Origin: Enchytraeus crypticus
Lineage: Eukaryota > Annelida > Clitellata > Enchytraeida > Enchytraeidae
Length of the DNA stretch: 64,000 bases
NCBI GenBank assembly: GCA_905160935.1
Contig: CAJHZI010000664.1
Location: 327,001 to 391,000 of the forward strand
Reading direction: 5' to 3'
Part shown: positions 1 to 11,267 of the stretch, piece by piece
Layout of the letters: each line of letters begins with the position of its first letter
How positions within the stretch are numbered: the stretch's first letter is position 1
The notes under the pieces: generated by a model
The model's database searches: none
What the model saw: only the letters and a program-made list of their open reading frames with translations
Told to the model about the DNA's origin: nothing
Translations under genes and position numbers: made by a program

Positions 1-138
1 TGACGATTAATAATTTTAATCCAACATCATGTTGAAGAGATTATGCGTAATTGTCTGGATGCAGAATAGCACAATGGCTAGCGGGATTGATGCGGCGTCG
101 CAGGTTAGTTTTCCGGTGTACCTGTTCAGTCAAAGACC

Positions 139-140
139 AG

Positions 141-211
<71 letters not shown>

Positions 212-325
212 CACCACACACACACACATGTATATATATATATATATTATATATATTATATATACACACACACACACATGTATATATATATATATATACT
301 ATATATACACACACACACACACATG

Positions 326-362
<37 letters not shown>

Positions 363-366
363 CATG

Positions 367-402
<36 letters not shown>

Positions 403-417
403 CACACACACACACAC

Positions 418-466
<49 letters not shown>

Positions 467-468
467 TG

Positions 469-501
<33 letters not shown>

Positions 502-515
502 GTATAATATTAAAT
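139..515. repeat. Compound (TA)n/(CA)n microsatellite array
   Basis: Alternating blocks of TA and CA dinucleotides. The pattern (TA)n-(CA)n-TG recurs about six times at 30-50 bp spacing, so this is a higher-order array and not one simple run. Open frames rich in Y/I and C/V across it are translations of the repeat. Confidence 0.97.
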
Positions 516-520
516 TATCG

Positions 521-2560
521 TTATCTTAAACTAGATCATTTTAAAAAATGCTAATGAAATTCACTAATTTTTTTTTTTTTTTTTTCATCTAATCTAATGT
601 TATCCTTTCAATGATCTAGAACTTTAAAGACAACCTTTGTGCAGGTTAAATTTTTTAAAGAAAAAGTTAAGTCTAATAATATGAGAAGAAGCTATTCAAA
701 ACAATTGTCTTAAGGAGATGTGAAGTTGATCTGACAAATTTCACTTTTACACGGGATACGCCGATCTTTGTCTGGTTTAAATCGGCCTCAAAACTTCAGA
801 TTCTGTGTCTGAGAATTACATTTAGAATTGAATTAAATGCTCTCTGAACCTAAAGCTCTTTAGTAGGCCTATAGTGGGTTGTAATTTACATCAGAATATT
901 TAGGAATACCTACAATACTGGTGCCAAACTCTCCGCTTATATGATTGTAAACTCTATTTTTACTTCAGGCTTCCGAAGTTCACAAAAATCTCCAAATGCT
1001 TAATGGCGGATACATTAATTAACTAATTAGGAATTAGGCCTAACAAATTAACAAATGCTATGATTTTTTTAAAACGTCAATTATAAAACGAATACTGAAG
1101 TAAAATTACTTAAATACGAATAAATAAAGTAAAATACGAATACAAGTAAAATGTTCAATTGCTTCACTGTAAAGAAACTGAAGCCAGTTTATCGTTATCA
1201 CTAACAAATCTGTAGCAGAGTATGTTAAGACTTACATTGTATATATGAAAAATTATTGAAATTAGCAAACATTAGGTAATATCTTTCGGCATAATTTATG
1301 TTCATTAGAGATGTGATTTGTTAAACTTTCAGATACGTTTCTATTCCTAACTTTAGTGTTTAGGCTATATAAGTTTATTTAGCTAATGTGACAAGCTCTG
1401 CTGTCATATGATGACTGATTAGCGACACCTGCAGTAGAGTTGTCAGGATGAACTATATGCTAAAAGATGCATCAAGTAGTTAACTCATTCGACATCGCCT
1501 CACTCTGTAGACATACATGTATCTTTTTGGGTCAAAGGTCAACGAAATGTGAGAATTTGGGTGACAAATTGACAAGTGAAAGATGCTAGAAATAACATTA
1601 AATGATAACATCGGCTGCTCTTATTTATTAAGAATGCAGTAAACAGTTGGACTGAATAGGTAAAGTAGTCTCGATGATCGGTTCAAGTGAGGCCACAGTT
1701 GTAAGATGCTAGAAATAACATTAAATGATACCATCAGTAAAATACAATAGTCTACAATACAATAATACAATAATAATAATACTATTATAATAATACAATA
1801 GTACAATAGTCTTTGCGCTTGCCTTTATTTAGCCTGAAGTAGATTTTGTTAGAGACGTCCCTAACGTGTCTGTAAATAAGAAACTAGATGATGTAGTTTC
1901 TCCTCCGTCATTGAAATAAAAATGATTACAAAAATAAATAAAAATATATATTTTAGAGAATAAACTAGAGAAATGTATAAATAAACGTAACAATAATGTT
2001 AAGGTTGAGTGGGCAAATTCATAGCAAAATTACATAGTAAAAGAAAAACCATCAAGTAAAATTCCATGTGCTGCATACATGTATTCAAATTTACAAAGGA
2101 AAGTTTTTTTTAGATTCTATTGCTGCATAGATCTAGAAAACTAAGACTGACTCTATGGTGACCATAGCAAGTGCTTGATTTTGTTAACGAATTTAGTAAT
2201 TACTGCAATTTCCTTACATATAACTGCAAAGCATCATGTTTTAAACTATATTTCACTGTAATTTAGATCCTCTGTATTATTAATTAATAATTAATTAGTA
2301 ATTGGTATAATTAATTATTAATTAATAAGCAATTAAGTAGTATTTACTAATAATAAAGTAAATAATTAGTATAATAATTTAATGTTTTGATCTATTATTA
2401 TAATACTATTCTACATTTAACAAGTGTAGGCCGCTGAAAACTATATTTAGAGACTAGAGCAAATCAACATTAATTTAAGGATTAAGGAAATAAAAAGGTA
2501 AAGCTATCAAGTAGACCTTAATAAGTAACTACGCTGCCCTCTACAGCTTACTACAATTTT
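521..2560. other. AT-rich stretch without recognised gene
   Basis: No splice-bounded open frame or known repeat was recognised. A 27-bp direct repeat beginning agatgctagaaataacatt occurs at 1581-1607 and 1704-1730, about 123 bp apart. AT-rich low-complexity DNA lies at 1740-1800 and 2280-2400. Confidence 0.5.
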
Positions 2561-2848
2561 CTATATATCCTGCACTACCGCATAGTAAACCACTATTCGC
2601 AGAAATATTAATATTTCAACCATCAAGCACTCTAAAACCTTTACTAAATTACGATCAAAAGTGTTCAACTTATCTTCTAGTTCCACATTGGATATCTTAG
2701 AGATCACAGGAGGCTCTGACACTTCATCATCCTCTAAGCGACATACAAAACTATTTCTATCTCTTAAAAACACGTGCTTCTCCTGCACACAACACGTCAC
2801 CACGTCATCAACAATAATCACGATCTCCCGGAAGTCACGTTAACACGT
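2561..2848 (-). other. Candidate coding exon or decayed gene fragment, unidentified
   Basis: On the minus strand a frame stays open from just downstream of a TAA near 2841 to a stop at 2561. Its first two thirds has a balanced, acidic/basic composition (for example HVFLRDRNSFVCRLEDDEV), unlike the repeat-derived frames nearby. There is no ATG near the start of the frame, so it would have to be an internal exon. No strong acceptor is visible and possible donors near 2650 are weak. I do not recognise the protein. It could equally be chance. Confidence 0.2.
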
Positions 2849-2872
2849 CATTAAAGAAAATGACGTAAACAT
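2768..2872. promoter_or_regulatory. Cluster of ACGT-core motifs with an ETS-like site
   Basis: Six ACGT-core hexamers lie within about 100 bp: CACGTG at 2771, CACGTC at 2793, 2801 and 2844, CACGTT at 2836 and TGACGT at 2861. An ETS-type CCGGAAGT lies at 2828-2835. Such CRE/E-box plus ETS groupings are common in core promoters of broadly expressed animal genes. No transcript start can be shown, so the promoter role is inferred. Confidence 0.3.
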
Positions 2873-3129
2873 GACTTTTTGTCAACACCTTAAACATAGA
2901 ACAACGAAAACATAGTACTAATATTGCCGCATAACATTAGTAATTAAATGGCTAATATATTAATTAAAACTCATTAATTAATTCTCTATTCTATGATTTG
3001 ACGTATTATGATATAATTGATATGCAACAAGTGTATCTCATGCAGATATTGATGGACTGAAATAGTAAGAGCACAGCACAAGTACAGTGATCAATGGACC
3101 GAACCAATGGCGCATCTGTTAGGTTGTCG

Positions 3130-3255
3130 TCTTCGGATCTATATAAATATATATATATATATCTCTCTCTTAGTGCACTGCCTACAGGCAGATCCATGGT
3201 GTAGAACGCCACCACTCTTCTCTCTCTTCCGCCGTTCTCTTCATTTCCACTTATA
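3130..3255 (-). mobile_element. RTE-like LINE 3' tail with TA run
   Basis: A short (TA)n run precedes tctctcttagtgcactgcc and a pyrimidine-rich stretch. Read on the minus strand this is the end of the RTE-like ORF (KRK..EDREEWRR-type C-terminus), then the terminal hairpin CTGCC...GGCAG, TGCACT and a GA tail. It is 5'-truncated at about 95 bp. Confidence 0.75.
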
Positions 3256-3294
3256 TAAATATCATATAAGGGCTATATGATATAGTTGGACCCT

Positions 3295-3344
3295 TATATA
3301 TATATATATATATATAAATATATATATATATGGGTATATATATA

Positions 3345-3378
<34 letters not shown>

Positions 3379-3407
3379 GTGTATATGTGGTATACATGTA
3401 TACTATA

Positions 3408-3473
<66 letters not shown>

Positions 3474-3474
3474 G
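3295..3474. repeat. (TA)n microsatellite
   Basis: Long TA dinucleotide array with a few G/C interruptions. It gives spurious Y/I open frames on both strands. Confidence 0.97.
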
Positions 3475-3805
3475 TAAGGGTCCAAATTATAGATTTACCT
3501 TTTGCAGACATCATTTCAAGAGGTGAAACTGAAACTGACATTGAAACGGACTTTGCAATTGAAAAGCAAAGAAATCTATGGCAGAATGGATATTGCGGTT
3601 TATCACTCGCAGTTGGGGCAGCGTCTAGAGAATAGATCTCTGGTAGACAGTATGTCACGGGTCAGATGAAGTCTGATTGACAGCAACAACATCAGCACAG
3701 ATGTATCTAGACACTCCCTCTTCCATCATTCCTCTTCTTCTTATTCTTCTTTTAATCTCACCCACACCTCCTTTTATATCCAACCCTCTATGAAATAGAA
3801 TGTAT

Positions 3806-3952
3806 CTACTGGCTGTAGCCAGTGACGATGTCGGTAAGGTATTCGGCCGCGGATCAGTATGTGCGGGTTTCAAATCCTGGGCTCGCCTATCACTGACATC
3901 GCTTTCAAGTGAGGAAACTGACGTTAACATTAGCTTTACCAGTGTAATGACT
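3806..3952 (+). mobile_element. tRNA-derived SINE, family A
   Basis: The copy starts at gtagccagtgacgatgtcgg (box A-like). A box B-like ggtttcaaatcc follows about 50 bp later, and the conserved 3' part is tcactgacatcgctttcaag...gaaactgacgttaacattag. The same unit recurs at about ten sites in this window on both strands, which marks it as a dispersed retroposon and not a tRNA gene. Confidence 0.85.
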
Positions 3953-4251
3953 GTTTATTTGCAGCTATCGTAGGGTATGAGAAGAGTGGGAACCGAAGTG
4001 GCAGGCTTGTGCTCCTAATACAAGTGTGCTACAAACACGGCCACTCACTCAATATCTTTTATATCTTATAGATAAAATTCTGCACTAAAACAGCCTTTTA
4101 AAATGTACACCTAGTTCTTGAAAACACACTCAAATGTTAATTTATAATAAGAGTATCGTGAAAACCGTAAACGTAATCACATTCCCAATTACAACTGCGC
4201 TTAACAGAGCATCATGTAAAGTTAGAACTACTTGAAGTTGAAGACAGGGCA

Positions 4252-4740
4252 CATCACAAGCTGTGATATAGCCTGTGATATAGCCTATGATATAGCTTTT
4301 GATATAGCCTGTGATATAGCCTGTGATATAGACTGTGATATAGCCTGTGATATAGCCTGTGATAGAGCCTGTGATATAGCCTATGATATAGTCTTTGATA
4401 TAGCCTGTGATATAGCCTATGATATAGATTGTGATATAGCCTGTAATATAGCCTGTGATATAGCCTTTGATATAGACTGTGATAAAGCCTGTGATATAAC
4501 CTGTGATATAGACTGTGCTACAGCCTGTGATATAGCCTATGATATAGCTTGTGATAGAGCCTGTGATATAGCCTATGATATAGCTTGTGATAGAGCCTGT
4601 GATATAGCCTATGATATAGCCTGTGGTATAGCCTGTGATATAGCCTGTGATATAACCTGTGATAGAGCCTGTGATATAGCCTGTGATAGAGCCTGTGATG
4701 TAGCCTATGCTACAGACTATGATATAAACCTGCAAGTGAA
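4252..4740. repeat. 12-bp minisatellite, about 40 copies
   Basis: Tandem variants of gatatagcctgt. The unit is divisible by three and free of stops in several frames, so long open frames arise on both strands: a 172-codon DIAC-type tetrapeptide repeat on plus and a 197-codon YITG-type repeat on minus. Neither has gene-like context, so both are treated as by-products. Confidence 0.95.
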
Positions 4741-4864
4741 GCTAGGGTAGCAGCTGTTAATCAAGGAATAAATCACTCGGGTCAGAGCTTATGTCGTCTC
4801 TCATTCAGTACTTGTCGTCATAAAAACAGGCGTCGAGCCTAGACTTGTTATCTCCATCTTCTAG

Positions 4865-5016
4865 AAAACTAAGAGAGAAAGAGAGATAGAGAGAGAGAGA
4901 GAGAGAGATAGAGAGAGAACGATATGGAGAGAAAGTGTTTGTGTGTAAGATAGGGAGCTAGATAGAGACAGTGTGTGTGTGAGAGAGAGATTTAGAGAGA
5001 GAGAGTGAGAGAGGAG

Positions 5017-5074
<58 letters not shown>
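4865..5074. repeat. (GA)n-rich tract followed by (TA)n
   Basis: Imperfect GA/GATA-rich low-complexity DNA from 4865 to about 5020, then an uninterrupted (TA)n run to about 5072. Confidence 0.95.
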
Positions 5075-5076
<2 letters not shown>

Positions 5077-5212
5077 TCAGCGCACTGCCAAGTGGCAGGT
5101 TCAAGGTACATATTCATACTCAAAGTCTGTTTTCTAGCTCCATTAGAGCACTCCTTAGATCAACAAGTTAATCCCTTCACAAAGTCTATGCCTTATCCAT
5201 ACCTTTTGTAGC
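5073..5212 (-). mobile_element. Non-coding family 2 element, 3' part
   Basis: Reads tcttcagcgcactgccaagt and then the family 2 body (a motif with ttaatcccttcacaaagtct). Family 2 also occurs at 9466-9835, 12288-12512 and 34640-35010. The 3' end on the minus strand carries the CTGCCA..TGGCAG hairpin. The copy is truncated at about 140 bp. Confidence 0.75.
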
Positions 5213-5217
5213 ATATA

Positions 5218-5221
5218 CATG

Positions 5222-5294
<73 letters not shown>

Positions 5295-5380
5295 CATGAG
5301 CGTGATAGATAGAGAGATAGAGATAGAGAGAGGGATAGCGAGTGAGGGAGAGAGAGAGAAATAGAGCGTGTGGGAGATGT
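5218..5380. repeat. (TA)n and (GA)n microsatellites
   Basis: A TA run to about 5257 grades into a GA run and degenerate GA/GATA-rich DNA. Confidence 0.95.
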
Positions 5381-5385
5381 TAGAT

Positions 5386-5562
5386 GATTTAAGATGATAA
5401 ATGATTTAGGATGATAGATGATTTAACATGATAGATGATTTAAGAAGCTAGATGATTTAAGAATCTGGATGATTTAAGATGCAAGATGATTTAAGATGAT
5501 GGATGATTTAAGATGATGGATGATTTAAGATGATAGATGATTTAAGATGCAAGATGATTTAC
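5386..5562. repeat. 17-bp minisatellite, about 10 copies
   Basis: Tandem unit gatttaagatgatagat with point variants. The period is exactly 17 bp across the array. Confidence 0.93.
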
Positions 5563-5609
5563 TTAATCCATTATCCAGTATTTCATGATCAGTTTTCCCT
5601 AAAAAGCTA

Positions 5610-5745
5610 AAAAAATAAAGCTAAGGTTAACGTCAGTTTCCTCACTCAAAAGCGATGTCAGTGACGGGCGAGCCCAGGATTTGAACACGCACCTACTGAT
5701 CCGCGGTCGAGTATCTTAGCCACTTCGCCACTGGCTCCAACCAAA
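5610..5745 (-). mobile_element. tRNA-derived SINE, family A
   Basis: Reverse-oriented copy. The 3' domain (ttaacgtcagtttcctcact) comes first, then ggatttgaac (box B complement) and ttcgccactggctcc (box A complement). Confidence 0.85.
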
Positions 5746-7335
5746 AAATGCATCAATGAATCACATTTTATCTAAGGCAAAAATGAATCAAAATTTATCT
5801 TAAATAAAAATATACCTAAATAAAAAATTAAAAATTAAAATTAATCTTAAATTTGTCAACATTTAAAATTGAATGAGTGAGCGAAAGAGTGTGCGCTGCA
5901 TCAAAACCGAAATAAGAACGCTATAGAGCGAGAAGGAAAGAAACCACCACCACCATCATCATTATCATCATCATCATCATCATAATCATCATCATCAACG
6001 TCATCATCATCTTCAAAACGCTATCAAGCGAGAGGGAAAGAAACCATCTTCAATTCTCTTTAGTTGATAAACTGGCAGCAGATTAACAAAGTTAAAAGAT
6101 TGAAAACATATTAAACAACAGATTAAGGCATCAGATTAAGTCAGTAAATTAACTTCGAAGATTAAAACAGAAAGGTAAGGCAGCAAATTAAGATATCAGA
6201 TAAAGAAGCATGATTGAGCTAGCAGAGCTATTCCCTGAATGGTAGTGTGAGTTAAGAACGTTTGATGCTTGTCTCAGGTCACTGAATTGTGCCCTTGAGG
6301 CTCGATGATAGAGGTTAACGACCGGTAGTCAATGGAACATTCTCAAGTCGACAGTTCTATCATTCCATGCGACAGTAAACAGAGTTCGTCAAGAAGGATT
6401 AACGACTCGAACCTTGCGGCTCTCTAATCAGTCCTCGCTGATAAACTTAAATGTGTATCCACCGGCCCACAGTTAACACCTCCGCTGAAAATTGGTAATA
6501 AATTGAGTGTTTGAATTTGAGAGTTGACTAAATGAAATAAGTTTGCGTGTGGCTTTAGGAGTGCTGTAAAATGAAGATTTGTGTAAGACTGGTTAGTGAT
6601 GGTATTAGTACAGTTCTGTGCAGAGACAAAATTATACACCAGGAATATGTTCTTATATGTATTATAGCATTGTATATGTTACTACACGTATATTACATGC
6701 TACTGCTTGTATGCTATTACATATATCATATATTATTATATGTTTTAGGCCTACATGCTATTACATTGAAACTAGTGCATGTATGACATGCTAGTACATG
6801 TATGCCAGTACATGCATTATATGCTTCATTATGTATTATATACAAAATACATGTATTACATTTATATGTATTACTTTTACATGTATGCGACGACTTGTAT
6901 TATATGCTACTACTATTCTATCGACTAGTAGCAACTGAAAGTCAATGCCTTTAGGCTCTTTCCTCACAGCTGAGATGCATTGACTGGCACAATATTTCCT
7001 GACATCAATCAGCACTACGGGGTTTTCTCTCTTCAAATTTTAATTTCTTGTACAATTAAATATTCAAGTATCGCATGACACTACGTACGCGTTCACACAT
7101 GCTATAATTATTTTATTGAAATATTAGCCTATTATAGTTAGTATTGTTCAATAAGACATGATTCGTTAAGATATAGCATCATACTAAATTCTGAAATTAC
7201 AGTCATTCATATAATAGGATTATATCATTTTATTAATGTAAAGGATGCTTTTGCTATGTGGACTTATATTGAAAATATGAAGATGCATATCTACGAAAAG
7301 AAATCCAATTCATAATTAATTCTATGTCTGGGTAA
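5746..7335. other. Intergenic stretch with a (CAT)n microsatellite
   Basis: No gene was recognised. A (CAT/ATC)n microsatellite lies at 5945-6015. It is flanked by two copies (5917-5946, 6017-6046) of an approximately 30-bp repeat containing gcgagaaggaaagaaacca or close variants. A degenerate run of atgtatta/gctattac words lies at 6650-6900. Confidence 0.6.
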
Positions 7336-7337
7336 TA

Positions 7338-7343
7338 CTTCGT

Positions 7344-7380
<37 letters not shown>
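7338..7380. repeat. (TA)n microsatellite
   Basis: Short TA dinucleotide array. Confidence 0.95.
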
Positions 7381-7589
7381 TCGCTTATTTAAACACAGTC
7401 TGACAACCGTAGACAGATAACATACTAACTTAGGAAGTGGAAAACATTTTCCTATCCTATGTTTTAATTGTACCTTGATGCCTCCGTACGTTTCTGCTTC
7501 TGCCATTTGTTGCATAATCAGTTCAAGTTGTCCACCGTTGAACATTATGTCGATTGTTGCTTTTGTCAATTACATTTGTCAGTAGTTGC

Positions 7590-7860
7590 GTGCCATATAA
7601 TGTGTCCACATTCTAAAGCGCGCTCTGTAGCAGCCGCAAATTTTTCTAATTTTGGTTCTTAAATCAGCACAAGTTCTTAGAAAACCAAGCCGTGCTGCAC
7701 TCTTGTAAATTAGATGTCTGCACCTCATTTGTCGCTTCTGAAGCCGCGGGATGCTCGACGTTCTGAGGTCGAGATCACTTGAGTTTTTCCTTTGTAACTT
7801 CAAGACATATTGGCTCAATTGGTTATTTAGTTTCAACCCATTACAATTGATATTTATAAT
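7590..7860 (-). pseudogene. Decayed LINE reverse-transcriptase C-terminal fragment (CR1/Jockey type, tentative)
   Basis: The minus-strand frames contain pieces such as KSAARLGFLR, then Y.ARFRMWTHY, spread over shifting frames. The order and spacing resemble the region after the RT catalytic core of Jockey/CR1 LINEs, where K.LGFL.R and LYKA.VR..MEY motifs occur. Frameshifts and stops show it is dead. No boundaries are visible. Confidence 0.4.
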
Positions 7861-7979
7861 CAAACCCGCGAGGATTCCTACTGATCTGCTTAATAAGTCA
7901 ATGTCAGTAGAACTGAAACTGTCAACTGTTGATTCTAAACGCTATTTTAGTTTTCTCTCACCCGTCCTTCTAATGCTAT

Positions 7980-8005
7980 TATATATATATATATATATAT
8001 ATATT

Positions 8006-8039
<34 letters not shown>

Positions 8040-8114
8040 TATATATATATAATATTAAGTATATATTTGTATATACATATATCTGCATGTATATTATATA
8101 TATATATATATATC

Positions 8115-8160
<46 letters not shown>

Positions 8161-8277
8161 GGCATATATATGCATGTATATAACCAATGCAAACTGTATA
8201 TATATATATATATATATTTACATATAGGTCTATTCATTTATATATGTATAATATATTATGAAGATACATACTTTCAA

Positions 8278-8314
<37 letters not shown>

Positions 8315-8351
8315 TAATATTATATATATATATATATATACATACTGTAGG

Positions 8352-8390
<39 letters not shown>

Positions 8391-8400
8391 TTATATTACA
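7980..8400. repeat. Cluster of (TA)n microsatellites
   Basis: At least six TA arrays separated by short unique segments. Y/I-rich open frames here are artefacts. Confidence 0.96.
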
Positions 8401-8737
8401 ATATATTATATGCTGTATATACATGTATCGTTAAAAGGCAATGTACTTAGCGTTATGCTCAGAATGTCACCGGAAGACAAATATAAGACCATGTAAGTGA
8501 CACACATTAGACTCGTCTTACAGAATCAGTTGCTGAGCAAAGCATGTATAGACAAATGCGGTGATTTGTAACCCATTGACAATAGAAATTCACGATCAAC
8601 AGCGAACCCTAATGTATGCTATTTATTTTATCTTTTCATCAACTGCATGTAGGTAGTCATCCGACACTAGACTATCAGATAACGGCGGATATATCAGATA
8701 ATCGTGGATCAAAATTACTTCTACGTTAATTATAGAA

Positions 8738-8965
8738 TGGGATGGGATTTAGCGCACTCGATTATAAGCTGTGCGTCAATTGAACTAACTAAAGCCACGT
8801 TGCGAGAGGTTAGTACTTTGTGGGAGACCACTTTGGAAAACAGAGTGTTAACAGCTTTGAATGAAAACAATCCCGAGGTTGTTGGAAAGTTAATCTTATA
8901 TCCTCGCGGGCTGCAATCGATGCGCCAACAAAAGGCAACGATTGCTAACAACCATGGAGGGTAAT
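8738..8965 (+). mobile_element. SINE with 5S-rRNA-like segment, copy 1
   Basis: Contains ggttagtactttgtgggaga, resembling the conserved 3' half of 5S rRNA (GTTAGTACTTGGATGGGAGACC). The gatttagcgcactcgattat head and the gcaatcgatgcgccaacaaa tail are shared with a diverged copy at 13015-13215. The shared order of head, 5S-like part and tail in two places indicates one dispersed family. It is not a functional 5S gene, because the 5' half is unlike 5S. Confidence 0.6.
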
Positions 8966-9104
8966 GGAGGAAATAACGAAAACTACAAAAACAGCAACCA
9001 GGAAACATTGTAAACACATGCGGTTGTCATGTTTGTAACTATTTGCGGAATAAAAATAGAATGGGGGAACGATTAGCTAAACTGAATAATACCAATAATG
9101 AAAC

Positions 9105-9335
9105 TCTACAAAGAGTTGGTATGGATAGACAGTTGACAAAGGCATTATGAAATGGGAAGAGCTGGTTAGTAAACATTCGAAGGGGGCTAGTTTACTATAA
9201 GAGGTCACAGAAAGAAAAATTAAAGGAATGAGAAGCTGAGGTAGAAAAAGATTAGGAATGTTAGATAGTTAGATTCATTCTAATGTGGACATGAAAAGGA
9301 AAGCGGAAGATAGATTTGAATAGACGCGCAATAAG
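9105..9335 (+). pseudogene. RTE-like LINE ORF C-terminal fragment
   Basis: The three plus frames contain, in order, a KSWIGHILR-like segment, an E..I.G.RS.GR-like segment and HSNVDMKRKAEDRFE. This is the same C-terminal sequence as the other RTE-like tails at 49650 and 57467. Several stops and frameshifts are present. Confidence 0.7.
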
Positions 9336-9465
9336 CCTTAAATCTGTCAGTTGTTACACTACGAGAAAGAGAGAGAGAGAGAGAGTGAAAAAGTGGAACA
9401 GAGGGATAAAGAGAGGAAGAGTCAATCTTTGTAATGTGCATTACATAGATGATAAATCTAAACCC

Positions 9466-9835
9466 GTGTTGTGCTCGGGTGTGGTTGGCCCACTGCAGAA
9501 TAGGGCAATCGCAAACAATCTGCCGCGTGTACGTAAGAGGCGACTAAAGTCAGGAGCTGAGGATGGCAAGAGGGGACCCACCTCACTATGAAATATTTTC
9601 CCCCAGGATTAAAAGGTAATTAATCCACCTAACTGAGGAAGGCAAGGGGAAACCACCTCAGAAGCCATATTTTTTCCCAAGCTATAGGCTACATAAGGTG
9701 TGGATATGGCATAGACTTTGTGAAGGGATTAACTTGTTGATCTAAGGAGTGCTCTTACGGAGCGAGAAAACAGACTTTGAGTATGAATATGTACCTTGAA
9801 CCTGTCACTTGGCAGTGCACTGAAGAGAAATCTAA
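9466..9835 (+). mobile_element. Non-coding family 2 element, near full length
   Basis: About 370 bp starting near gctcgggtgtggttggccca and ending in cttggcagtgcactgaagag. It lines up along its whole length with the reverse copy at 34640-35010. It contains gaggaaggcaaggggaaacc in the middle. No coding capacity was recognised. Its last ~45 bp resembles the 3' end of the RTE-like LINEs. Confidence 0.8.
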
Positions 9836-10557
9836 ACCTTGTGTAAAACAGGAAATAAATAAAGCTACAGAAATGTATAACATAATAGCATTGGAATGAT
9901 TAGTAACGTACATGGGTTACAACTGTATACCCACATGTAGACCGCACTGGAAATTTTTTCTGCTGTTCAAAATGTCAATCAATGTTTGTGCTAGCGTTGT
10001 CGCTGTCAGTATTTTCGTCACGCAATTTTCACGCAACGTCTAAAACAACAACTCGCTGGAGCTCTTTCGCTACTCTAGAGAGAAACTCAAATCCTAGCAA
10101 TTACAGGCCAACTGTATCGCAGTTACCCTGTACTGTAGTTAGCTGTTGAATTGCAAGAATACACTAACGAAAATAATCCCGAAGTCATCTGTTCGAATAC
10201 CCGCTTTTCTCTGAAATTTTCCCTCTGGTAAAAATGAAAGATAAATTAAGATATTTTTTGTATTTCTCAACATAATCTGACAAACGTAGATGCATTGTTC
10301 ATTGACAAACGTTGTTGCATTGCATTGCAACAAATGACATAACAAAACAATTACTTAGTATGAGCCTACGTAAGTTAGATTACATTAGATAAAATAGTAT
10401 AAATAGAAATTATTTAATGGCATATTGTTATCACCATGCATGTGCTTGAAATTAAAAGTTTATATATCAAGTTCATCAATGAATTTATCATTTTTAAAAA
10501 TCAACAGATCGAAGGAATCTTTAACCGTAGAATATTCAATTCTACGAAAAGTAAAAA
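9836..10557. other. Intergenic stretch, nothing recognised
   Basis: No gene, RNA or repeat could be recognised here. Confidence 0.5.
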
Positions 10558-10690
10558 CTGGTAAAGCTAATGTTAACGTCAGCTTACTCACTCGAATGCG
10601 ATGTCAGTGATGGGCGAGCCCAGGATTTGAACCCTGCACATACTGATCCGCTGCCGAAAATCCTACCGACATCGCCACCGGCTCCAGCCA
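10558..10690 (-). mobile_element. tRNA-derived SINE, family A
   Basis: Reverse copy with ggatttgaaccctgcacata and gacatcgccaccggctccag at the head end. Confidence 0.85.
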
Positions 10691-11267
10691 GAAGAAATAG
10701 AATCATGTTTTTACTTTTTTTGGAAAAATAGGACAATATGCCATAAACTAATTTACACTAATTTTTGATCAGCCCACTCTTTAGTTATAAAGTATATTAT
10801 GCAACTTATATAACTTATATTATACAAGCAGTACCTGATATCTAGTAATTAACAAAATATTTGGAACAATGCAAATAAGTTAATCAATTTAAAAGAGATG
10901 TTTGGTTATATATTAACATATTAAGTTTTACATTCAAAAACCGCATATAAATCACTCTGAGATGGATTAATAATCAGTCATCATTATATTTATTTAGTTG
11001 TATTTTAATATCGATGTCCCTGCTAAAAGCGAGTTTCAGCTAGCAGTTCTACGATGTTCTGATTGATTGATTGATTAGATAACCTCCAAAAGCACAAATT
11101 TAATTCTGGGTCATTGACGGAGAGTTAGACTCAATTCGAATTATGGGCTAAAAAGTTAAAAAAAAGCAAACACGCATTATAGTGAAATGATCAACTATGT
11201 TGATATCTATCACTTTTTAATACCACATGTTTAAACTGTTAGGCAATTTAGTCCATTGTCCGTGTAA

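Noticed and set aside
29-481. Several overlapping open frames rich in Y, I, C and V
   Set aside because: They are translations of the TA/CA microsatellite, open on both strands, without any gene context.
4252-4740. CRISPR-like or antifreeze-type repeat gene
   Set aside because: Units are contiguous with no spacers, and there is no signal peptide or flanking gene structure.
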